From Saccharothrix ecbatanensis (GTDB lineage Bacteria > Actinomycetota > Actinomycetes > Mycobacteriales > Pseudonocardiaceae): a stretch of 64,000 nt of DNA. The DNA is taken from positions 8,928,001 through 8,992,000 of the forward strand of contig NZ_JACHMO010000001.1 in NCBI RefSeq assembly GCF_014205015.1. Direction: 5' to 3'. Below, piece by piece: positions 1 through 9,789 of this stretch. Numbering within the stretch: the first letter of the stretch is position 1; every line of letters begins with the position of its first letter. Made by a program: the position numbers and the translations under genes. The notes beneath the pieces are model-generated. The model saw nothing but the letters and a program-made list of their open reading frames with translations. It was not told where the DNA came from and ran no database searches.

Positions 1-1290
1 CGACACATGCGGCGCGGCCATCGACGTGCCGCACGAGTAGTCGTACCCGGCGGCCGGCACTGTCGACAGCACGCACCCGGACTTCGCGTCGTCCGGCGGC
101 TGCCTGCGGTCGCCGCCCGGCGCCGTCACGTCCACCGCGCCCAGCCCGTACGAGCTGTACCCCGCCTTGACCTTCTCCGCGCCCACCGACGACACCGCCA
201 CCACGTTGCGCAGCTGCGCCGGAAGCACCAGGCACGTGTTGTCCACCGGCCGCGGCTTCACGTCCTCCGGCGCGGCGTTGGTCGGGCTCAGCGCGTCGTG
301 CCCCGGTTTGGTCAGGTCGGCCGCCGAGTTGCCCGCCGCCGCCACCGTCAGCACGCCCTGCGAACCCGCGTACTCGACCGCACGCCGCACGGCCTCGTAG
401 ACCACGGACTGCCCCTGCTTGTTCTGGCAGGTGAACACCCACGGGTCGATGAAGTAGCTGTTGTTGGTGATGGTCATGCCCTGCTCGGCGGCCCACATGA
501 ACCCGCACACCGCGTACTCGGGGTAGATGAAACCGGCGTCGTCCACGACCTTCACCGACGCGATCCGCACGCCCGGCGCGACACCCGTGGTGCCCAAGCC
601 GTCGTCGGCCGCCGCGATCGTGCCCGCAACGTGCGTGCCGTGCCCGGACGTCGTCGGCGACCACGCCGCGGGCGTCGGATCGGCCACACCGGACGTGCAG
701 CCCGCGGACAGCGCCGGGTCGAGCGCGCCGACCAGGTCCGGGTGCGCCGGGTCGATGCCCGAGTCGAGCACGCCGACCACCACGTCCCGGCTGCCGGTGC
801 TCACCGCGTGCGCCTCGGCCGCCCGGATCAGGTCCATGTCCCACTGCTCGGCGGTGCGGTCCACCGCACCCGTCGAAGCGCGCGCTCCGGCCGCCTCGTC
901 GTCCGGCTTCTTCTGCCGGCCCTCTTTCGGCGTGGCGGGCGCGCCGGTGCGCTTGGAGAGGCCGTCGAACTGCGCGCTGTACGCCCGGTCGACGCCCATC
1001 CGGCGGCCGAACCGGGGATCGGCGGACACGGCGACGGCCACCGCGATCTGCGGGTAGTACCGGGTCGTGGTGCCGCACGCGGCGGCGACCTGGGCCTCGG
1101 CCAGCGGCGCGCTCGTCTCGGCGGAGAAGACCACCAGGTAGCGCAGGGTCGGACCGGGCTGGACGCAGCCCGGCGCGGTCGCCGGCTCCTCCGCGGGGTG
1201 GGCCGCCGCGGGCGTGGTCGCCACGAAGCAGCCGGCCGCGAGCAGCGCCGCGCTGACCGCGACCGCTTGGACGCGGCGGTGCAGAGGCAC
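1..1290 (-). CDS. Secreted subtilisin-family (S8) serine peptidase, 3' end outside window
   Basis: Subtilisin-like protease; 430 residues are visible and the C-terminus is cut by the window edge. The catalytic triad is complete: Asp176 in VLDSGID, His217 in GHGTHVAG and Ser423 in GTSMAAPHV. Residues 1-30 form an export signal (two Arg, a hydrophobic run, then AAA before His31). Cys21 follows LLAAG, but the -3 residue makes a lipobox weak. Residues 45-140 look like a propeptide followed by a charged, disordered linker. Start: GTG at 1288-1290 with GGAGG seven bases upstream. The gene is divergent from the DUF2344/rne block. Actinobacteria carry many such secreted proteases, including mycosins of type VII secretion; no ESX gene is visible here, so I do not call it a mycosin. 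Confidence 0.88.
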   Translation of the reverse strand, partial: MPLHRRVQAVAVSAALLAAGCFVATTPAAAHPAEEPATAPGCVQPGPTLRYLVVFSAETSAPLAEAQVAAACGTTTRYYPQIAVAVAVSADPRFGRRMGVDRAYSAQFDGLSKRTGAPATPKEGRQKKPDDEAAGARASTGAVDRTAEQWDMDLIRAAEAHAVSTGSRDVVVGVLDSGIDPAHPDLVGALDPALSAGCTSGVADPTPAAWSPTTSGHGTHVAGTIAAADDGLGTTGVAPGVRIASVKVVDDAGFIYPEYAVCGFMWAAEQGMTITNNSYFIDPWVFTCQNKQGQSVVYEAVRRAVEYAGSQGVLTVAAAGNSAADLTKPGHDALSPTNAAPEDVKPRPVDNTCLVLPAQLRNVVAVSSVGAEKVKAGYSSYGLGAVDVTAPGGDRRQPPDDAKSGCVLSTVPAAGYDYSCGTSMAAPHVS

Positions 1291-1468
1291 GGGGGACCTC
1301 CAGTGCTGGACCGGTCGGGGTGCCGGACTAGAGCCGTCGATCGGACCCGGGGGCGAGACGATCGGGACTGCTGTTGCCGGACGGTAGCCACGCCGGGCGA
1401 AGCAGACAAGCGCGACGGTGCCGAACGGGTCCAAGGTACCGTCCTGGTGGAGTAGGACCGTGGACCGT

Positions 1469-1484
1469 TGGGGTGCTCACCCCA
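1469..1484. promoter_or_regulatory. Perfect 16-bp palindrome upstream of the DUF2344 gene
   Basis: TGGGGTG-CT-CACCCCA lies in the divergent intergenic region, 35 bases before the DUF2344 start. It could be an operator or a short RNA hairpin. No regulator is assigned; the symmetry is all that is seen. Confidence 0.4.
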
Positions 1485-1518
1485 TCGTGGAGCCACCCGG
1501 TACCCAAGGGGAGTAGCC

Positions 1519-2316
1519 CTGAGCCGCCAGCAGCAGCCCACCAATCCGTCGGCCGCACCAGTGCAGAAGCTGCGACTGCGTTACGCCAAGCGCGGCCGGC
1601 TGCGGTTCACGTCACACCGCGACATCGCGCGAGCGTTCGAGCGCGCGCTGCGACGGGCTGGTGTCCCCATGGCCTACTCCCAGGGCTTCAGCCCTCACCC
1701 GAAGGTGTCGTGGGTCGGCGCGGCGCCGACCGGGGTGGCGAGCGAGGCCGAGTACGTCGAGATCCAGGTCGTCGACCGGGTGGACCCGGACGCGCTGCGC
1801 ACCGCGCTGGACGCCGTGCTGCCGCCGGGGCTCGACATCCTGGAGGTCGTCCAGTCGGCCGGCGGCACGCTGCCCGAGCGGATCGACGCCAGCGAGTGGC
1901 GGGTGGAGCTGCCCGGCGTGTCGCCCGAAGAGCTGTCCGAAGCCGTGACCGCGCTGCTCGCCGCGGGATCGGTCGAGGTGGAGCGGCTGACCAAGGACGG
2001 CAAGAAGATCGTGGACGTCCGGCCCGCGATCGTGTCGGCGCAGGTCGGAGCGCAGACCGAGGCGCATTCGGAGGCGCATTCGAGCGACGCCGGACACGAT
2101 GGACAAGATTTGTCACGGCCGTGTGGGATACTCATGACGGTCGTACGGCAGACAACCCCTACCGTGAGACCCGACGACGTGCTGAGTGCGCTCCGAGTCG
2201 TCGCCGACCTGGTTCCGCCGGTGCCCGCGAAGGCGACCCGGATGGCGCAGGGGCGGCTCGACGACGAAGGCTGCCTGGTCGACCCGCTTGCCCTGGACAG
2301 GGCGGCGGAGGTCTGA
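1519..2316 (+). CDS. DUF2344 / TIGR03936 radical-SAM-linked protein
   Basis: A 265-residue protein of the family usually found beside a B12-binding radical SAM enzyme and upstream of RNase E in actinobacteria. The molecular role is unknown; a link to tRNA or rRNA modification is only guessed from context. The family core is clear: KLRLRYAKRGRLRFTSHRD near the N-terminus and PMAYSQGFSPHPK after it. The likely start is CTG at 1519, with AAGGGGAG five bases upstream. A GTG at 1561 (VQKLRLRY) is the alternative and would leave the conserved domain intact. No ATG is available in this frame. The usual radical SAM partner is not next to it: the upstream gene is a protease on the other strand. Confidence 0.8.
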   Translation: MSRQQQPTNPSAAPVQKLRLRYAKRGRLRFTSHRDIARAFERALRRAGVPMAYSQGFSPHPKVSWVGAAPTGVASEAEYVEIQVVDRVDPDALRTALDAVLPPGLDILEVVQSAGGTLPERIDASEWRVELPGVSPEELSEAVTALLAAGSVEVERLTKDGKKIVDVRPAIVSAQVGAQTEAHSEAHSSDAGHDGQDLSRPCGILMTVVRQTTPTVRPDDVLSALRVVADLVPPVPAKATRMAQGRLDDEGCLVDPLALDRAAEV

Positions 2317-2506
2317 CCGGGTGGTGCGGAGCGGCGCTGACGGCGTCGTCGAAAAGTGTTATCGGACCTGCTGTGCCGCGTGCCCCACGGGTGGGCGCCA
2401 CAGCGCGAGGCAAGGATTCCCGCCGCCAGCCGCGGCGGTGAGTGGACAAGAGAGGCCCCTGCGCGGCCGCGTCGGTTGGGACGCGCCCGGGGGCGGAGGA
2501 GCTGCA

Positions 2507-5425
2507 TTGTCGAACACGGAAAAGCCTGCCGGCGCCGCCGGCGGGGGTAACGCCACATCCGCACACCCGGACTTGGCGGATCTTCCCGCCAAGCTGCGGG
2601 TGCACGCGCTGGCCAAGTTGCTCGGCGCGAGCAGCCGGGACGTGGTGGCCGCCCTCGCCGACCTCGGTGAACCGGTCAAGGGCGTGCAGTCGAGCGTGAG
2701 CCGCGATCTCGCGCTCAAGGTCGCCGAGAGCCTGCGGGGCTGGGACGACATCGTCACCGGCGACGTGGACGAACAGACCGAGGAACCCGTGGCGGTGGCC
2801 CGCGACGTGGCGCCGCTCGCGCCTCTGTTCGCCCCGCCGTCGGCGATGTTCCTGCCCCCGACGCCGGTGGTGAAGCCGCAGGTCGTCGAGGACGAAGACG
2901 ACACCGAGGACGAGTCCGACGAGCACGCCGCCGAGGACGCGGGTGACGAGGGCGAAGGCCGTCGTCGCCGTCGTCGTGGCCGTCGTGGCCGCGGTCGCGG
3001 CAAGGGCGTCGGCGACGAGAACGGCGAGGACGAGCAGGGCGAAGAGCCCGCCGAGGCCGAAGCCGAGCCCGAAGCCGCCGAGGAGCCGGCGGCAGATGAC
3101 GAGGGGCCGGGCAGCCGGCGCCGTCGGCGTCGTCGTCGCCGCAAGACCGGCGCCGAGGAAGAAGCCGCGCCGAGCGAGGACGACCCGCCGAACACGGTCG
3201 TGCACGTCCGCGAGAGCACCAGCCGCGACGCGCGCGACGACAAGGCCGACTCCGAAGCCGCGCAGAACGAGGTCCGCAGCGTCCGCGGCTCCACCCGGCT
3301 CGAGGCCAAGCGCCAGCGCCGCCGTGACGGCCGCGAGGCCGGTCGCCGCCGTGCCCCGGTGCTGTCCGAGGCCGAGTTCCTGGCCCGGCGCGAAGCCGTG
3401 GAGCGCACGATGGTGGTGCGCGAGCGCGGTGACCGCACGCAGATCGGCGTGCTGGAGGACGGCGTCCTGGTCGAGCACTTCGTGACCTCGTCGGGCAGCG
3501 GTTCGCTGGTCGGCAACGTCTACCTCGGCCGCGTGCAGAACGTGCTGCCCTCGATGGAGGCGGCGTTCATCGACATCGGCCGTGGCCGCAACGCGGTGCT
3601 CTACGCGGGCGAGGTCGACTGGGACGCGGCCGGCCTGGAGGGCAAGGCCCGCAAGATCGAGCAGGCCCTGTCGTCGGGCGACAGCGTGTTGGTGCAGGTC
3701 ACCAAGGACCCGGTCGGCCACAAGGGCGCCCGGCTGACCACTCAGATCAGCCTGCCCGGCCGCTTCCTGGTGTACGTGCCCGGTGGTGGCGCGACCGGCA
3801 TCAGCCGCAAGCTGCCCGACAACGAGCGCAAGCGCCTCAAGGACATCCTCAAGCGCGTGGTCCCGGAGGACGCGGGCGTCATCATCCGCACCGCCTCGGA
3901 GGGCGTCGCGGAGGAGGAGCTGGCCCGCGACGTGACCCGGCTGCAGGCGCAGTGGCAGGTCATCAAGGACCGGGCCGACGTGCCGAAGGCCCAGGCGCCG
4001 CAGCTGCTGTACGAAGAGCCGGACCTGCTGGTGAAGGTCGTCCGCGACCTGTTCACCGAGGACTTCGCCGCGCTCGTCGTCCAGGGCGCGGACGCGTGGG
4101 AGACCATCGACGCCTATGTGCGGCATGTCGCGCCGGACCTCCAGGAACGGTTGCGCAAGCACGTGGGCACCAACGACGCGTTCACCGAGTACCGGATCGA
4201 CGAGCAGCTGCTCAAGGCGCTGGACCGCAAGGTCTGGCTGCCGTCGGGCGGCTATCTGGTCATCGACCGCACCGAGGCGATGACGGTCATCGACGTGAAC
4301 ACCGGCAAGTTCACCGGTTCGGGTGGAAACCTCGAAGAGACGGTGACCAGGAACAACCTGGAGGCGGCCGAGGAGATCGTCCGTCAGCTGCGGTTGCGGG
4401 ACGTCGGCGGCATCATCGTGATCGACTTCATCGACATGGTGCTGGAGTCGAACCGGGACCTGGTGCTGCGCCGGCTGACCGAGTGCCTCGGCCGTGACCG
4501 CACCCGTCACCAGGTGGCCGAGGTGACGTCGCTGGGTCTGGTGCAGATGACCCGCAAGCGCGTCGGCACCGGGCTGCTGGAGGCGTTCTCCAGCACCTGC
4601 GAGCACTGCCGCGGGCGTGGCGTGGTCATGTCGACCGAGCCCGTTCAGGCGCAGGGCAACGGCGGTGGAAACGCCGCCGCTCAGCCCGCTCAGCCCGTTC
4701 AGCAGCAGCAGCAGCAGAGTGGCCGCAAGTCGCGTCGCGGCAAGATCGCCGACGCGCCGGAGCCGGTGGCCGAGCAGACCGTGGAGCCGGCCGAGGAGCC
4801 GGAGGCGATCATCGAGCAGTCGACCTCGGACGAGCCGGTGGCCGCGGTGATCGAGGAGGAGGCCGCGCCGGAGACCCCGAAGCGCGACCGCCGCCAGCGT
4901 CGCCGGGCACGCCGGGAAGCCGGTGCCGTCATCAAGCACGGCGACGAGCCCGCCGAGCCGGCCGAGACCGCTCCAGTCGCACCGACCAGTGCCGCCGGCA
5001 CGGCCACGTCGGTCGTGACCAGTGCCGAGACGACCCCTGAGCCCGCCCCGGCGGCTCAGACGGCAGAGCCCGCGCCCGCCGCCCCGGCGGCAGCGGAAGA
5101 GCCCCCTGCCGCGCCCGTCAAGCCCGCGCGGACGGGACGGGTCGGACGGGTCACGAGGGCGAGCGCTCCGCCCAAGGCACAGCCGGCACCCGAGCTGATC
5201 GTCCAGCCGACGGTCCAGCCCGAGCCCGCCAAGCCCGCCAAGGCCGAGCCGGTCGCACCTGCGGCATCAGCGGCACCGGCGGCATCAGCCGAACCTTCGG
5301 TCGACCAGCCGCTCAACGGCCACCCTCCGGAGCCCACGGCACCTGCGGTGACGCGTCGCCGCACGGCCCGCCGTGCCGCCTCCCGTCCCGCCGGCCCGCC
5401 CTTGGGCGCGGTCAACGAAGGCTGA
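2507..5425 (+). CDS. rne: Ribonuclease E/G
   Basis: Endoribonuclease for rRNA/tRNA maturation and mRNA decay, 972 residues. The order is: an IF2-N-like helical domain (about 25-75), an acidic then Arg-rich disordered arm (about 120-280), an S1 RNA-binding domain (about 328-370, NVYLGRVQNVLPSMEAAF), and the RNase E catalytic core with the metal-binding aspartates in DVNTGKFTG (about 596) and IDFIDM (about 640). A zinc-link CEHC follows at about 700, then a long Pro/Ala/Glu-rich tail. As in other actinobacteria the core is central, with disordered arms on both sides. The start is TTG 2507 with GGAGGA seven bases upstream; frames opening further upstream only add antisense-like sequence. The tail contains six Gln in a row near residue 735. 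Confidence 0.96.
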   Translation: MSNTEKPAGAAGGGNATSAHPDLADLPAKLRVHALAKLLGASSRDVVAALADLGEPVKGVQSSVSRDLALKVAESLRGWDDIVTGDVDEQTEEPVAVARDVAPLAPLFAPPSAMFLPPTPVVKPQVVEDEDDTEDESDEHAAEDAGDEGEGRRRRRRGRRGRGRGKGVGDENGEDEQGEEPAEAEAEPEAAEEPAADDEGPGSRRRRRRRRRKTGAEEEAAPSEDDPPNTVVHVRESTSRDARDDKADSEAAQNEVRSVRGSTRLEAKRQRRRDGREAGRRRAPVLSEAEFLARREAVERTMVVRERGDRTQIGVLEDGVLVEHFVTSSGSGSLVGNVYLGRVQNVLPSMEAAFIDIGRGRNAVLYAGEVDWDAAGLEGKARKIEQALSSGDSVLVQVTKDPVGHKGARLTTQISLPGRFLVYVPGGGATGISRKLPDNERKRLKDILKRVVPEDAGVIIRTASEGVAEEELARDVTRLQAQWQVIKDRADVPKAQAPQLLYEEPDLLVKVVRDLFTEDFAALVVQGADAWETIDAYVRHVAPDLQERLRKHVGTNDAFTEYRIDEQLLKALDRKVWLPSGGYLVIDRTEAMTVIDVNTGKFTGSGGNLEETVTRNNLEAAEEIVRQLRLRDVGGIIVIDFIDMVLESNRDLVLRRLTECLGRDRTRHQVAEVTSLGLVQMTRKRVGTGLLEAFSSTCEHCRGRGVVMSTEPVQAQGNGGGNAAAQPAQPVQQQQQQSGRKSRRGKIADAPEPVAEQTVEPAEEPEAIIEQSTSDEPVAAVIEEEAAPETPKRDRRQRRRARREAGAVIKHGDEPAEPAETAPVAPTSAAGTATSVVTSAETTPEPAPAAQTAEPAPAAPAAAEEPPAAPVKPARTGRVGRVTRASAPPKAQPAPELIVQPTVQPEPAKPAKAEPVAPAASAAPAASAEPSVDQPLNGHPPEPTAPAVTRRRTARRAASRPAGPPLGAVNEG

Positions 5426-5450
5426 CCGAGCACTGAGTGACGTGCTGAGC

Positions 5451-5500
5451 GACAAGCACTGAGAAGCACTGAGAAGCACTGAGAAGCACTGACAAGCACG
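5451..5500 (+). repeat. Five tandem 10-bp units after rne
   Basis: Unit GAGAAGCACT occurs three times exactly (5461-5490), flanked by GACAAGCACT (5451-5460) and GACAAGCACG (5491-5500). It starts 25 bases after the rne stop. Several units carry TGA when read across the junction. Confidence 0.85.
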
Positions 5501-5503
5501 ATC

Positions 5504-5544
5504 CGCCGAACCGCTGTCCAGCCTCGCTGGGCAGCGGTTCGGCG
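5504..5544 (+). terminator. Stem-loop terminator after rne
   Basis: CGCCGAACCGCTG (5504-5516) is perfectly complementary to CAGCGGTTCGGCG (5532-5544). The inner CCAG/CTGG also pairs. There is no T-tract, which is common for actinobacterial terminators. Confidence 0.75.
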
Positions 5545-5791
5545 TGAACGACCATCGCACCCCTGGCAGCCCTCGGCCCTCGGCGCCCAGCTCCGCCCTT
5601 TCTTCCTGTAGCCAGCCCAGCTCGGCCCCTGCCCAACCCGGCCGAGCCCAACCCGGCCCCTGCCCAACCCGGTCCTGCCCACCCGCCCGGTCCTGCCCAC
5701 CCGCCCGGTCCTGCCAGCCCATCCAGCTCCAGCCGTCCAGGGCCTGTGACCAGCGCAGTGACCAGGGGAATCCCGGTAGACCGACCCCGGT
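5545..5791. repeat. Non-coding spacer with degenerate C-rich tandem repeats
   Basis: Between rne and the rplU promoter there is no convincing gene. From about 5620 the DNA is a run of related C-rich blocks. The clearest is an 18-bp unit starting GGTCCTGCCCACC at 5671, repeated at 5689 and partly at 5707. Open frames here translate to low-complexity Pro/Ser or Gly/Arg peptides and are rejected. Confidence 0.6.
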
Positions 5792-5821
5792 TTGACCCCG
5801 CAGTCCACCGCCACGTAACCT
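5792..5821 (+). promoter_or_regulatory. Promoter of the rplU-rpmA-obg-proB operon
   Basis: TTGACC (5792-5797) and TAACCT (5816-5821) are separated by 18 bases, a good sigma-70-type pair. It predicts a 5' leader of about 107 nt before rplU, starting with a GGCCC/GGGCC hairpin (5829-5848). Confidence 0.6.
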
Positions 5822-5934
5822 GATACGCGGCCCGCCGTCCGGTGGGCCCTGTCGCGTGAAGCCCAGCTCGCTCATCCAGTGCAGCCGAGGCGCGCGCGAC
5901 CCGTCCCGTCGAGTAGCAGGAGACTCCCGTCCCG

Positions 5935-6249
5935 ATGTACGCGATCGTCAAGACCGGCGGCAAGCAGTACAAGGTGGCTGTCGGCGACGTCATCGAGGTC
6001 GAGAAGCTCGAAGGCGAGCCGGACACCGAGATCACCTTCGCGGCGCCGCTCCTCGTCGTGGACGGCGAGAACGTCACCTCCGCGGCGGACGCCCTGGCGA
6101 AGATCTCGGTGACCGGCAAGGTCGTCGAGCAGACCAAGGGCCCCAAGATCCGCATCCACAAGTTCAAGAACAAGACCGGCTACCACAAGCGCCAGGGTCA
6201 CCGCCAGAAGTTGACCCGCGTCGAGGTCACCGGCATCACCGGTAAGTGA
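5935..6249 (+). CDS. rplU: 50S ribosomal protein L21
   Basis: 104-residue r-protein that binds 23S rRNA in the large subunit. The N-terminus [14 protein letters not shown] and the basic C-terminal [17 protein letters not shown] signature are diagnostic. It starts at ATG 5935 with AGGAG about 12 bases upstream. It is the first gene of the rplU-rpmA-obg-proB unit, with a leader long enough for r-protein feedback, though no known leader motif is recognised. Confidence 0.98.
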   Translation: MYAIVKTGGKQYKVAVGDVIEVEKLEGEPDTEITFAAPLLVVDGENVTSAADALAKISVTGKVVEQTKGPKIRIHKFKNKTGYHKRQGHRQKLTRVEVTGITGK

Positions 6250-6263
6250 GGATCTGACTAGCC

Positions 6264-6527
6264 ATGGCACACAAGAAGGGTGCGTCAAGCTCCCGCAACG
6301 GCCGTGACTCCAACGCCCAGTACCTCGGCGTCAAGCGGTTTGGCGGTCAGGTCGTCAAGGCCGGCGAGATTCTCATTCGCCAGCGCGGCACCAAGTTCCA
6401 CCCCGGCGTCAACGTCGGTCGCGGCAAGGACGACACGCTGTTCGCGTTGTCGCCCGGCGCGGTCGAGTTCGGCTCCAAGCGCGGTCGCAAGACCGTGAAC
6501 ATCGTCCCGGTCGAGGTTGCTGCTTAA
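6264..6527 (+). CDS. rpmA: 50S ribosomal protein L27
   Basis: 87-residue r-protein whose N-terminal arm reaches the peptidyl-transferase centre. It starts [16 protein letters not shown] directly, with no Firmicutes-type N-terminal extension that must be cleaved. It lies 14 bases after rplU, in the same transcript. The conserved core [20 protein letters not shown] is intact. Confidence 0.98.
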   Translation: MAHKKGASSSRNGRDSNAQYLGVKRFGGQVVKAGEILIRQRGTKFHPGVNVGRGKDDTLFALSPGAVEFGSKRGRKTVNIVPVEVAA

Positions 6528-6563
6528 TAGCGCCTCGGGCGTACGACGGAACGACCTCCGACG

Positions 6564-6598
6564 AGGGGCGGGACCGGTGCATTCCGGCTCCCGCCCCT
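6564..6598 (+). terminator. Stem-loop between rpmA and obg
   Basis: AGGGGCGGGA (6564-6573) pairs perfectly with TCCCGCCCCT (6589-6598), followed by TGTTGC. It probably attenuates transcription so that r-proteins are made in excess over Obg. Confidence 0.6.
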
Positions 6599-6625
6599 TG
6601 TTGCATATCCTGAAAGGAAATCCCC

Positions 6626-8083
6626 GTGTCCCGCTTCGTCGACCGGGTCGTCATCCACGTCGCCGCAGGTGACGGGGGCAACGGGGTCGCGTCCGTGCAC
6701 CGCGAGAAGTTCAAGCCGCTGGGTGGTCCCGACGGCGGCGACGGCGGAAAGGGCGGCGACGTCGTCCTGGTCGTCGACTCGCAGGTGCACACGCTCCTCG
6801 ACTTCCACTTCCGCCCGAACGCCTCCGCGGGCAGCGGCAAGGGCGGTCAGGGCGGCAACCGCGACGGCGCGTACGGCGCGGACCTCGAACTGCGCGTGCC
6901 CGACGGCACCGTGGTGCTCACGCCCGATGGCGAAATGGTCGCGGACCTCGTCGGCGAGGGCACCCGGCTGATCGCGGCCCAGGGCGGTCGTGGCGGTCTC
7001 GGCAACGCGTCCCTGGCGTCCAAGGCCCGCAAGGCCCCCGGCTTCGCCCTGCTGGGTGAACCGGGCGAGCAGCACGACCTCGTGCTGGAGCTGAAGTCCG
7101 TCGCGGACGTGGGCCTGCTCGGCTTCCCGTCGGCGGGCAAGTCGTCGCTGATCTCGGTGCTGTCCGCGGCCAAGCCGAAGATCGCCGACTACCCGTTCAC
7201 CACGCTGGTGCCGAACCTGGGTGTGATCACCGGCGGCGAGACCATCTTCACGATGGCGGACGTGCCCGGTCTGATCCCCGGCGCGTCCGAGGGCAAGGGC
7301 CTCGGCCTGGACTTCCTGCGGCACATCGAGCGGTGCGCCGTGCTGGTGCACGTGGTGGACTGCGCGACCTACGAGGCCGACCGGGACCCGCTGTCGGACA
7401 TCGACGCGCTGGAGGAGGAGTTGGCGAAGTACACCCCCTCCCTGGCCGACGACCTGGCCGAACGTCCGCGCGTTGTGGTGCTGAACAAGATCGACATCCC
7501 GGAGGCCCGCGACCTGGCGGAGATCGTGCGCCCGGACATCGAGGCCCGCGGCCTGCCGGTGTTCGAGGTGTCCACGGCGAGCCGTGAAGGGCTGCGGGAG
7601 TTCACGTACGCGTTGGCGCGTGTGGTGGACGAGTACCGGGCCTCGCGGCCGAAGCAGGAGTCGACCCGGATCGTGCTGCGGCCCCGTGCCCTGGACGACC
7701 AGGGCTTCACCGTGGTGGAGGACCCGGACACCGAGGGCGGCTTCATCGTGCGCGGCGAGCGGGCCGAGCGGTGGATCCGGCAGACCGACTTCAACAACGA
7801 CGAGGCCGTCGGCTACCTCGCCGACCGGCTGAACCGCCTCGGCGTGGAGGACACGCTGGTCAAGATGGGCGCCGAGCCGGGCTGCCAGGTCACCATCGGC
7901 GACCTGGTGTTCGACTGGGAGCCGACGACGCCGGCGGGCATCGCGATGACCCTGACCGGTCGCGGCACGGACGCGCGGCTTGAGGTGAACAGCCGGATCG
8001 GCGCGTCCGACCGGTTGGCGGCGAAGAAGGCCCGACGCATCCCCGGTGAGTACGGCGAGTTCGAAGAGGACGACGACGAGTGA
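6626..8083 (+). CDS. obg: GTPase Obg (CgtA)
   Basis: Essential ribosome-assembly and stress GTPase, 485 residues. Domains: glycine-rich Obg fold (about 1-158, GGDGGNG-like repeats), Ras-like G domain (about 160-335) with G1 GFPSAGKSS near 166, G3 DVPGLIPGA and G4 NKID, then an OCT domain (about 350-425) and an acidic tail EFEEDDDE. The three-domain form with an OCT domain is usual in Gram-positives. Start GTG 6626 with GAAAGGAAA upstream. Its stop overlaps the proB start by four bases, so the two are translationally coupled. Confidence 0.97.
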   Translation: MSRFVDRVVIHVAAGDGGNGVASVHREKFKPLGGPDGGDGGKGGDVVLVVDSQVHTLLDFHFRPNASAGSGKGGQGGNRDGAYGADLELRVPDGTVVLTPDGEMVADLVGEGTRLIAAQGGRGGLGNASLASKARKAPGFALLGEPGEQHDLVLELKSVADVGLLGFPSAGKSSLISVLSAAKPKIADYPFTTLVPNLGVITGGETIFTMADVPGLIPGASEGKGLGLDFLRHIERCAVLVHVVDCATYEADRDPLSDIDALEEELAKYTPSLADDLAERPRVVVLNKIDIPEARDLAEIVRPDIEARGLPVFEVSTASREGLREFTYALARVVDEYRASRPKQESTRIVLRPRALDDQGFTVVEDPDTEGGFIVRGERAERWIRQTDFNNDEAVGYLADRLNRLGVEDTLVKMGAEPGCQVTIGDLVFDWEPTTPAGIAMTLTGRGTDARLEVNSRIGASDRLAAKKARRIPGEYGEFEEDDDE

Positions 8084-9213
8084 TCGGTTCGGTGGCGGCG
8101 TCGCAGGCCCGGCAGGCGGTGTCCGCGGCGTCCCGGGTCGTGGTGAAGGTCGGGTCCTCGTCGTTGACCACCGCCGAGGGCGGGCTGGACCCGACCCGGC
8201 TGGACTCGCTCGTGGACGCGGTCGCGGCACGGTGCGCGGCGGGCAGCCAGGTGGTGTTGGTGTCGTCTGGTGCGATCGCGGCCGGTCTCGCGCCGCTGGG
8301 CGTGACCAGGCGGCCCCGTGACCTGGCGACGCAGCAGGCTGCGGCGAGCGTCGGGCAGTTGGCGTTGGCGCACGCGTACGCGAACTCGTTCGGGCGGTAC
8401 TCGTTGACGGTCGGGCAGGTGCTGCTGACCGCCGACGACGTGGTGCGGCGGTCGCACTACCGGAACGCGCAGCGCACGTTCTCCCGGCTGCTGGCGTTGG
8501 GCGCGGTGCCGGTGGTGAACGAGAACGACACGGTGGCCACCGAGGAGATCCGGTTCGGCGACAACGACCGGTTGGCCGCGCTGGTGGCGCACCTGGTCGG
8601 GGCGGACGCGTTGTTCCTGCTCTCCGACGTCGACGCGCTGTACGACGGCGATCCGCGGAAGTCGGGCGCGCGGCGGATCACCGAGGTGTCCGGCGCGTCC
8701 GATGTGGACGGTGTGCGGGCGGGTTCGGTCGGTGCGTCCGGTCTGGGCACCGGCGGTATGGCGTCCAAGCTCGCCGCGGCACGGCTGGCGGCGTCGGCGG
8801 GCATCCCGGTGTTGCTGGCGGGTGCGGCGGACGCGTCCCGTGCGTTGACCTCGGCGGACGTCGGCACGGCGTTCGCGGTGACCGGCCCCAGGCTGACCGC
8901 GCGCCGCTTCTGGCTCGGGCACGCCGCCGACGCGACCGGCAGGCTGTCGCTGGACGACGGCGCGGTGGCCGCAGTCGTGGACCGACGGCGCTCGCTGCTC
9001 GCGGCGGGCATCACCGGAGTCGAGGGCACGTTCGAGGCCGGTGACGTGGTCGAGCTGGTCGACCTGTCCGGCGCTGTGGTGGCGCGTGGCGTGGTCGGTT
9101 TCGACGCCGCCGAGCTGCCGGCGTTGATCGGTCGCAAGAGCGGTGACCTGCCCGCCGAGCAGCGCCGCGAGGTCGTGCACGCCGACGACCTGGTGCCGCT
9201 GCCCGCCCGGTAG
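8080..9213 (+). CDS. proB: Glutamate 5-kinase
   Basis: First enzyme of proline synthesis: ATP-dependent phosphorylation of glutamate to glutamyl-5-phosphate. 377 residues, with an amino-acid-kinase domain (about 17-260; [27 protein letters not shown] and [12 protein letters not shown]) and a C-terminal PUA domain (about 278-360). GTG start at 8080 inside the obg stop (GTGA). The partner proA lies 2.8 kb downstream, behind two genes on the other strand, so the pathway is not one operon here. Confidence 0.96.
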   Translation: MIGSVAASQARQAVSAASRVVVKVGSSSLTTAEGGLDPTRLDSLVDAVAARCAAGSQVVLVSSGAIAAGLAPLGVTRRPRDLATQQAAASVGQLALAHAYANSFGRYSLTVGQVLLTADDVVRRSHYRNAQRTFSRLLALGAVPVVNENDTVATEEIRFGDNDRLAALVAHLVGADALFLLSDVDALYDGDPRKSGARRITEVSGASDVDGVRAGSVGASGLGTGGMASKLAAARLAASAGIPVLLAGAADASRALTSADVGTAFAVTGPRLTARRFWLGHAADATGRLSLDDGAVAAVVDRRRSLLAAGITGVEGTFEAGDVVELVDLSGAVVARGVVGFDAAELPALIGRKSGDLPAEQRREVVHADDLVPLPAR

Positions 9214-9239
9214 CCGAGCGGCCCGGTAGGGCTGCCAGT

Positions 9240-9776
9240 TCAGTCGGCCGCGCTGTCCCACTCGGTGGCGAGCAGGCCGAACAGCAGGTCGTCCGTCCAC
9301 TCTCCCTTCGCCCACGTGCTCCGCACCCGGTGCCCCTCCTGCCGGAACCCGAGCCTGGCCAGCAGCCGCGCCGACCGTTCGTTGCGGGCGTCGCACTCGG
9401 CGGCCACCCGGTGCAACCCGCGCTCCTCGAACAGGTGCGCCAACACCCGACGCACGGCCTCCGCCGCGTATCCACGCCCCTGGTGCGCGGTCGCCAGGGT
9501 GTAGCCGATGTCGGCCTGCATCCGGTTCTCGTTCACGCCCACGCCGACGTCGCCGACGAGCACTCCGTTGGCCTCGACCGCGTACTGGAACCACCCCGGC
9601 GCGGTCGGGTCCGCCGCGCCGACCTCCCGGACGAACTCCTCGGCCTGTGCCAAGGGGAACGGCGCGCTCCACCCCTGGTACCTCGCCACGTCCGGGTCCG
9701 ACCGGTAGGCGGCGAACGCCGGCGCGTCGGCCGCCGTGAAAGGCCGCAGCACCAACCGTTCCGTCGTCAGTCTCAT
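9240..9776 (-). CDS. GNAT acetyltransferase, RimJ/RimL-like
   Basis: 178 residues, beginning MRLTTERLVLRPFTAADA, the standard opening of RimJ/RimL N-acetyltransferases. The acetyl-CoA loop is visible as IGYTLATAHQGRGYAAEAVR. The substrate is unknown. ATG 9776 is preferred; a TTG nine bases upstream would add three residues. It lies 13 bases downstream of the RecQ-like helicase stop, so it probably shares that transcript. It ends tail-to-tail with proB, 26 bases away. Confidence 0.85.
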   Translation of the reverse strand: MRLTTERLVLRPFTAADAPAFAAYRSDPDVARYQGWSAPFPLAQAEEFVREVGAADPTAPGWFQYAVEANGVLVGDVGVGVNENRMQADIGYTLATAHQGRGYAAEAVRRVLAHLFEERGLHRVAAECDARNERSARLLARLGFRQEGHRVRSTWAKGEWTDDLLFGLLATEWDSAAD

Positions 9777-9789
9777 GCCGCTCAAGCTC

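Noticed and set aside
1..1455. Long plus-strand open frame over the protease gene
   Set aside because: Composition is Arg/His/Val-rich, with no family match, while the minus strand has a complete subtilisin triad and ribosome site.
2159..4939. A very long open frame antisense to rne
   Set aside because: In DNA with nearly all codons ending in G or C, frames with few stops arise on the opposite strand. The translation is Arg/His/Leu-rich and the sense frame is a full RNase E.
5620..5715. Possible small proline-rich protein in the C-rich repeats
   Set aside because: No ribosome site, no consistent codon bias and low-complexity translation. A repeat tract is the simpler reading.
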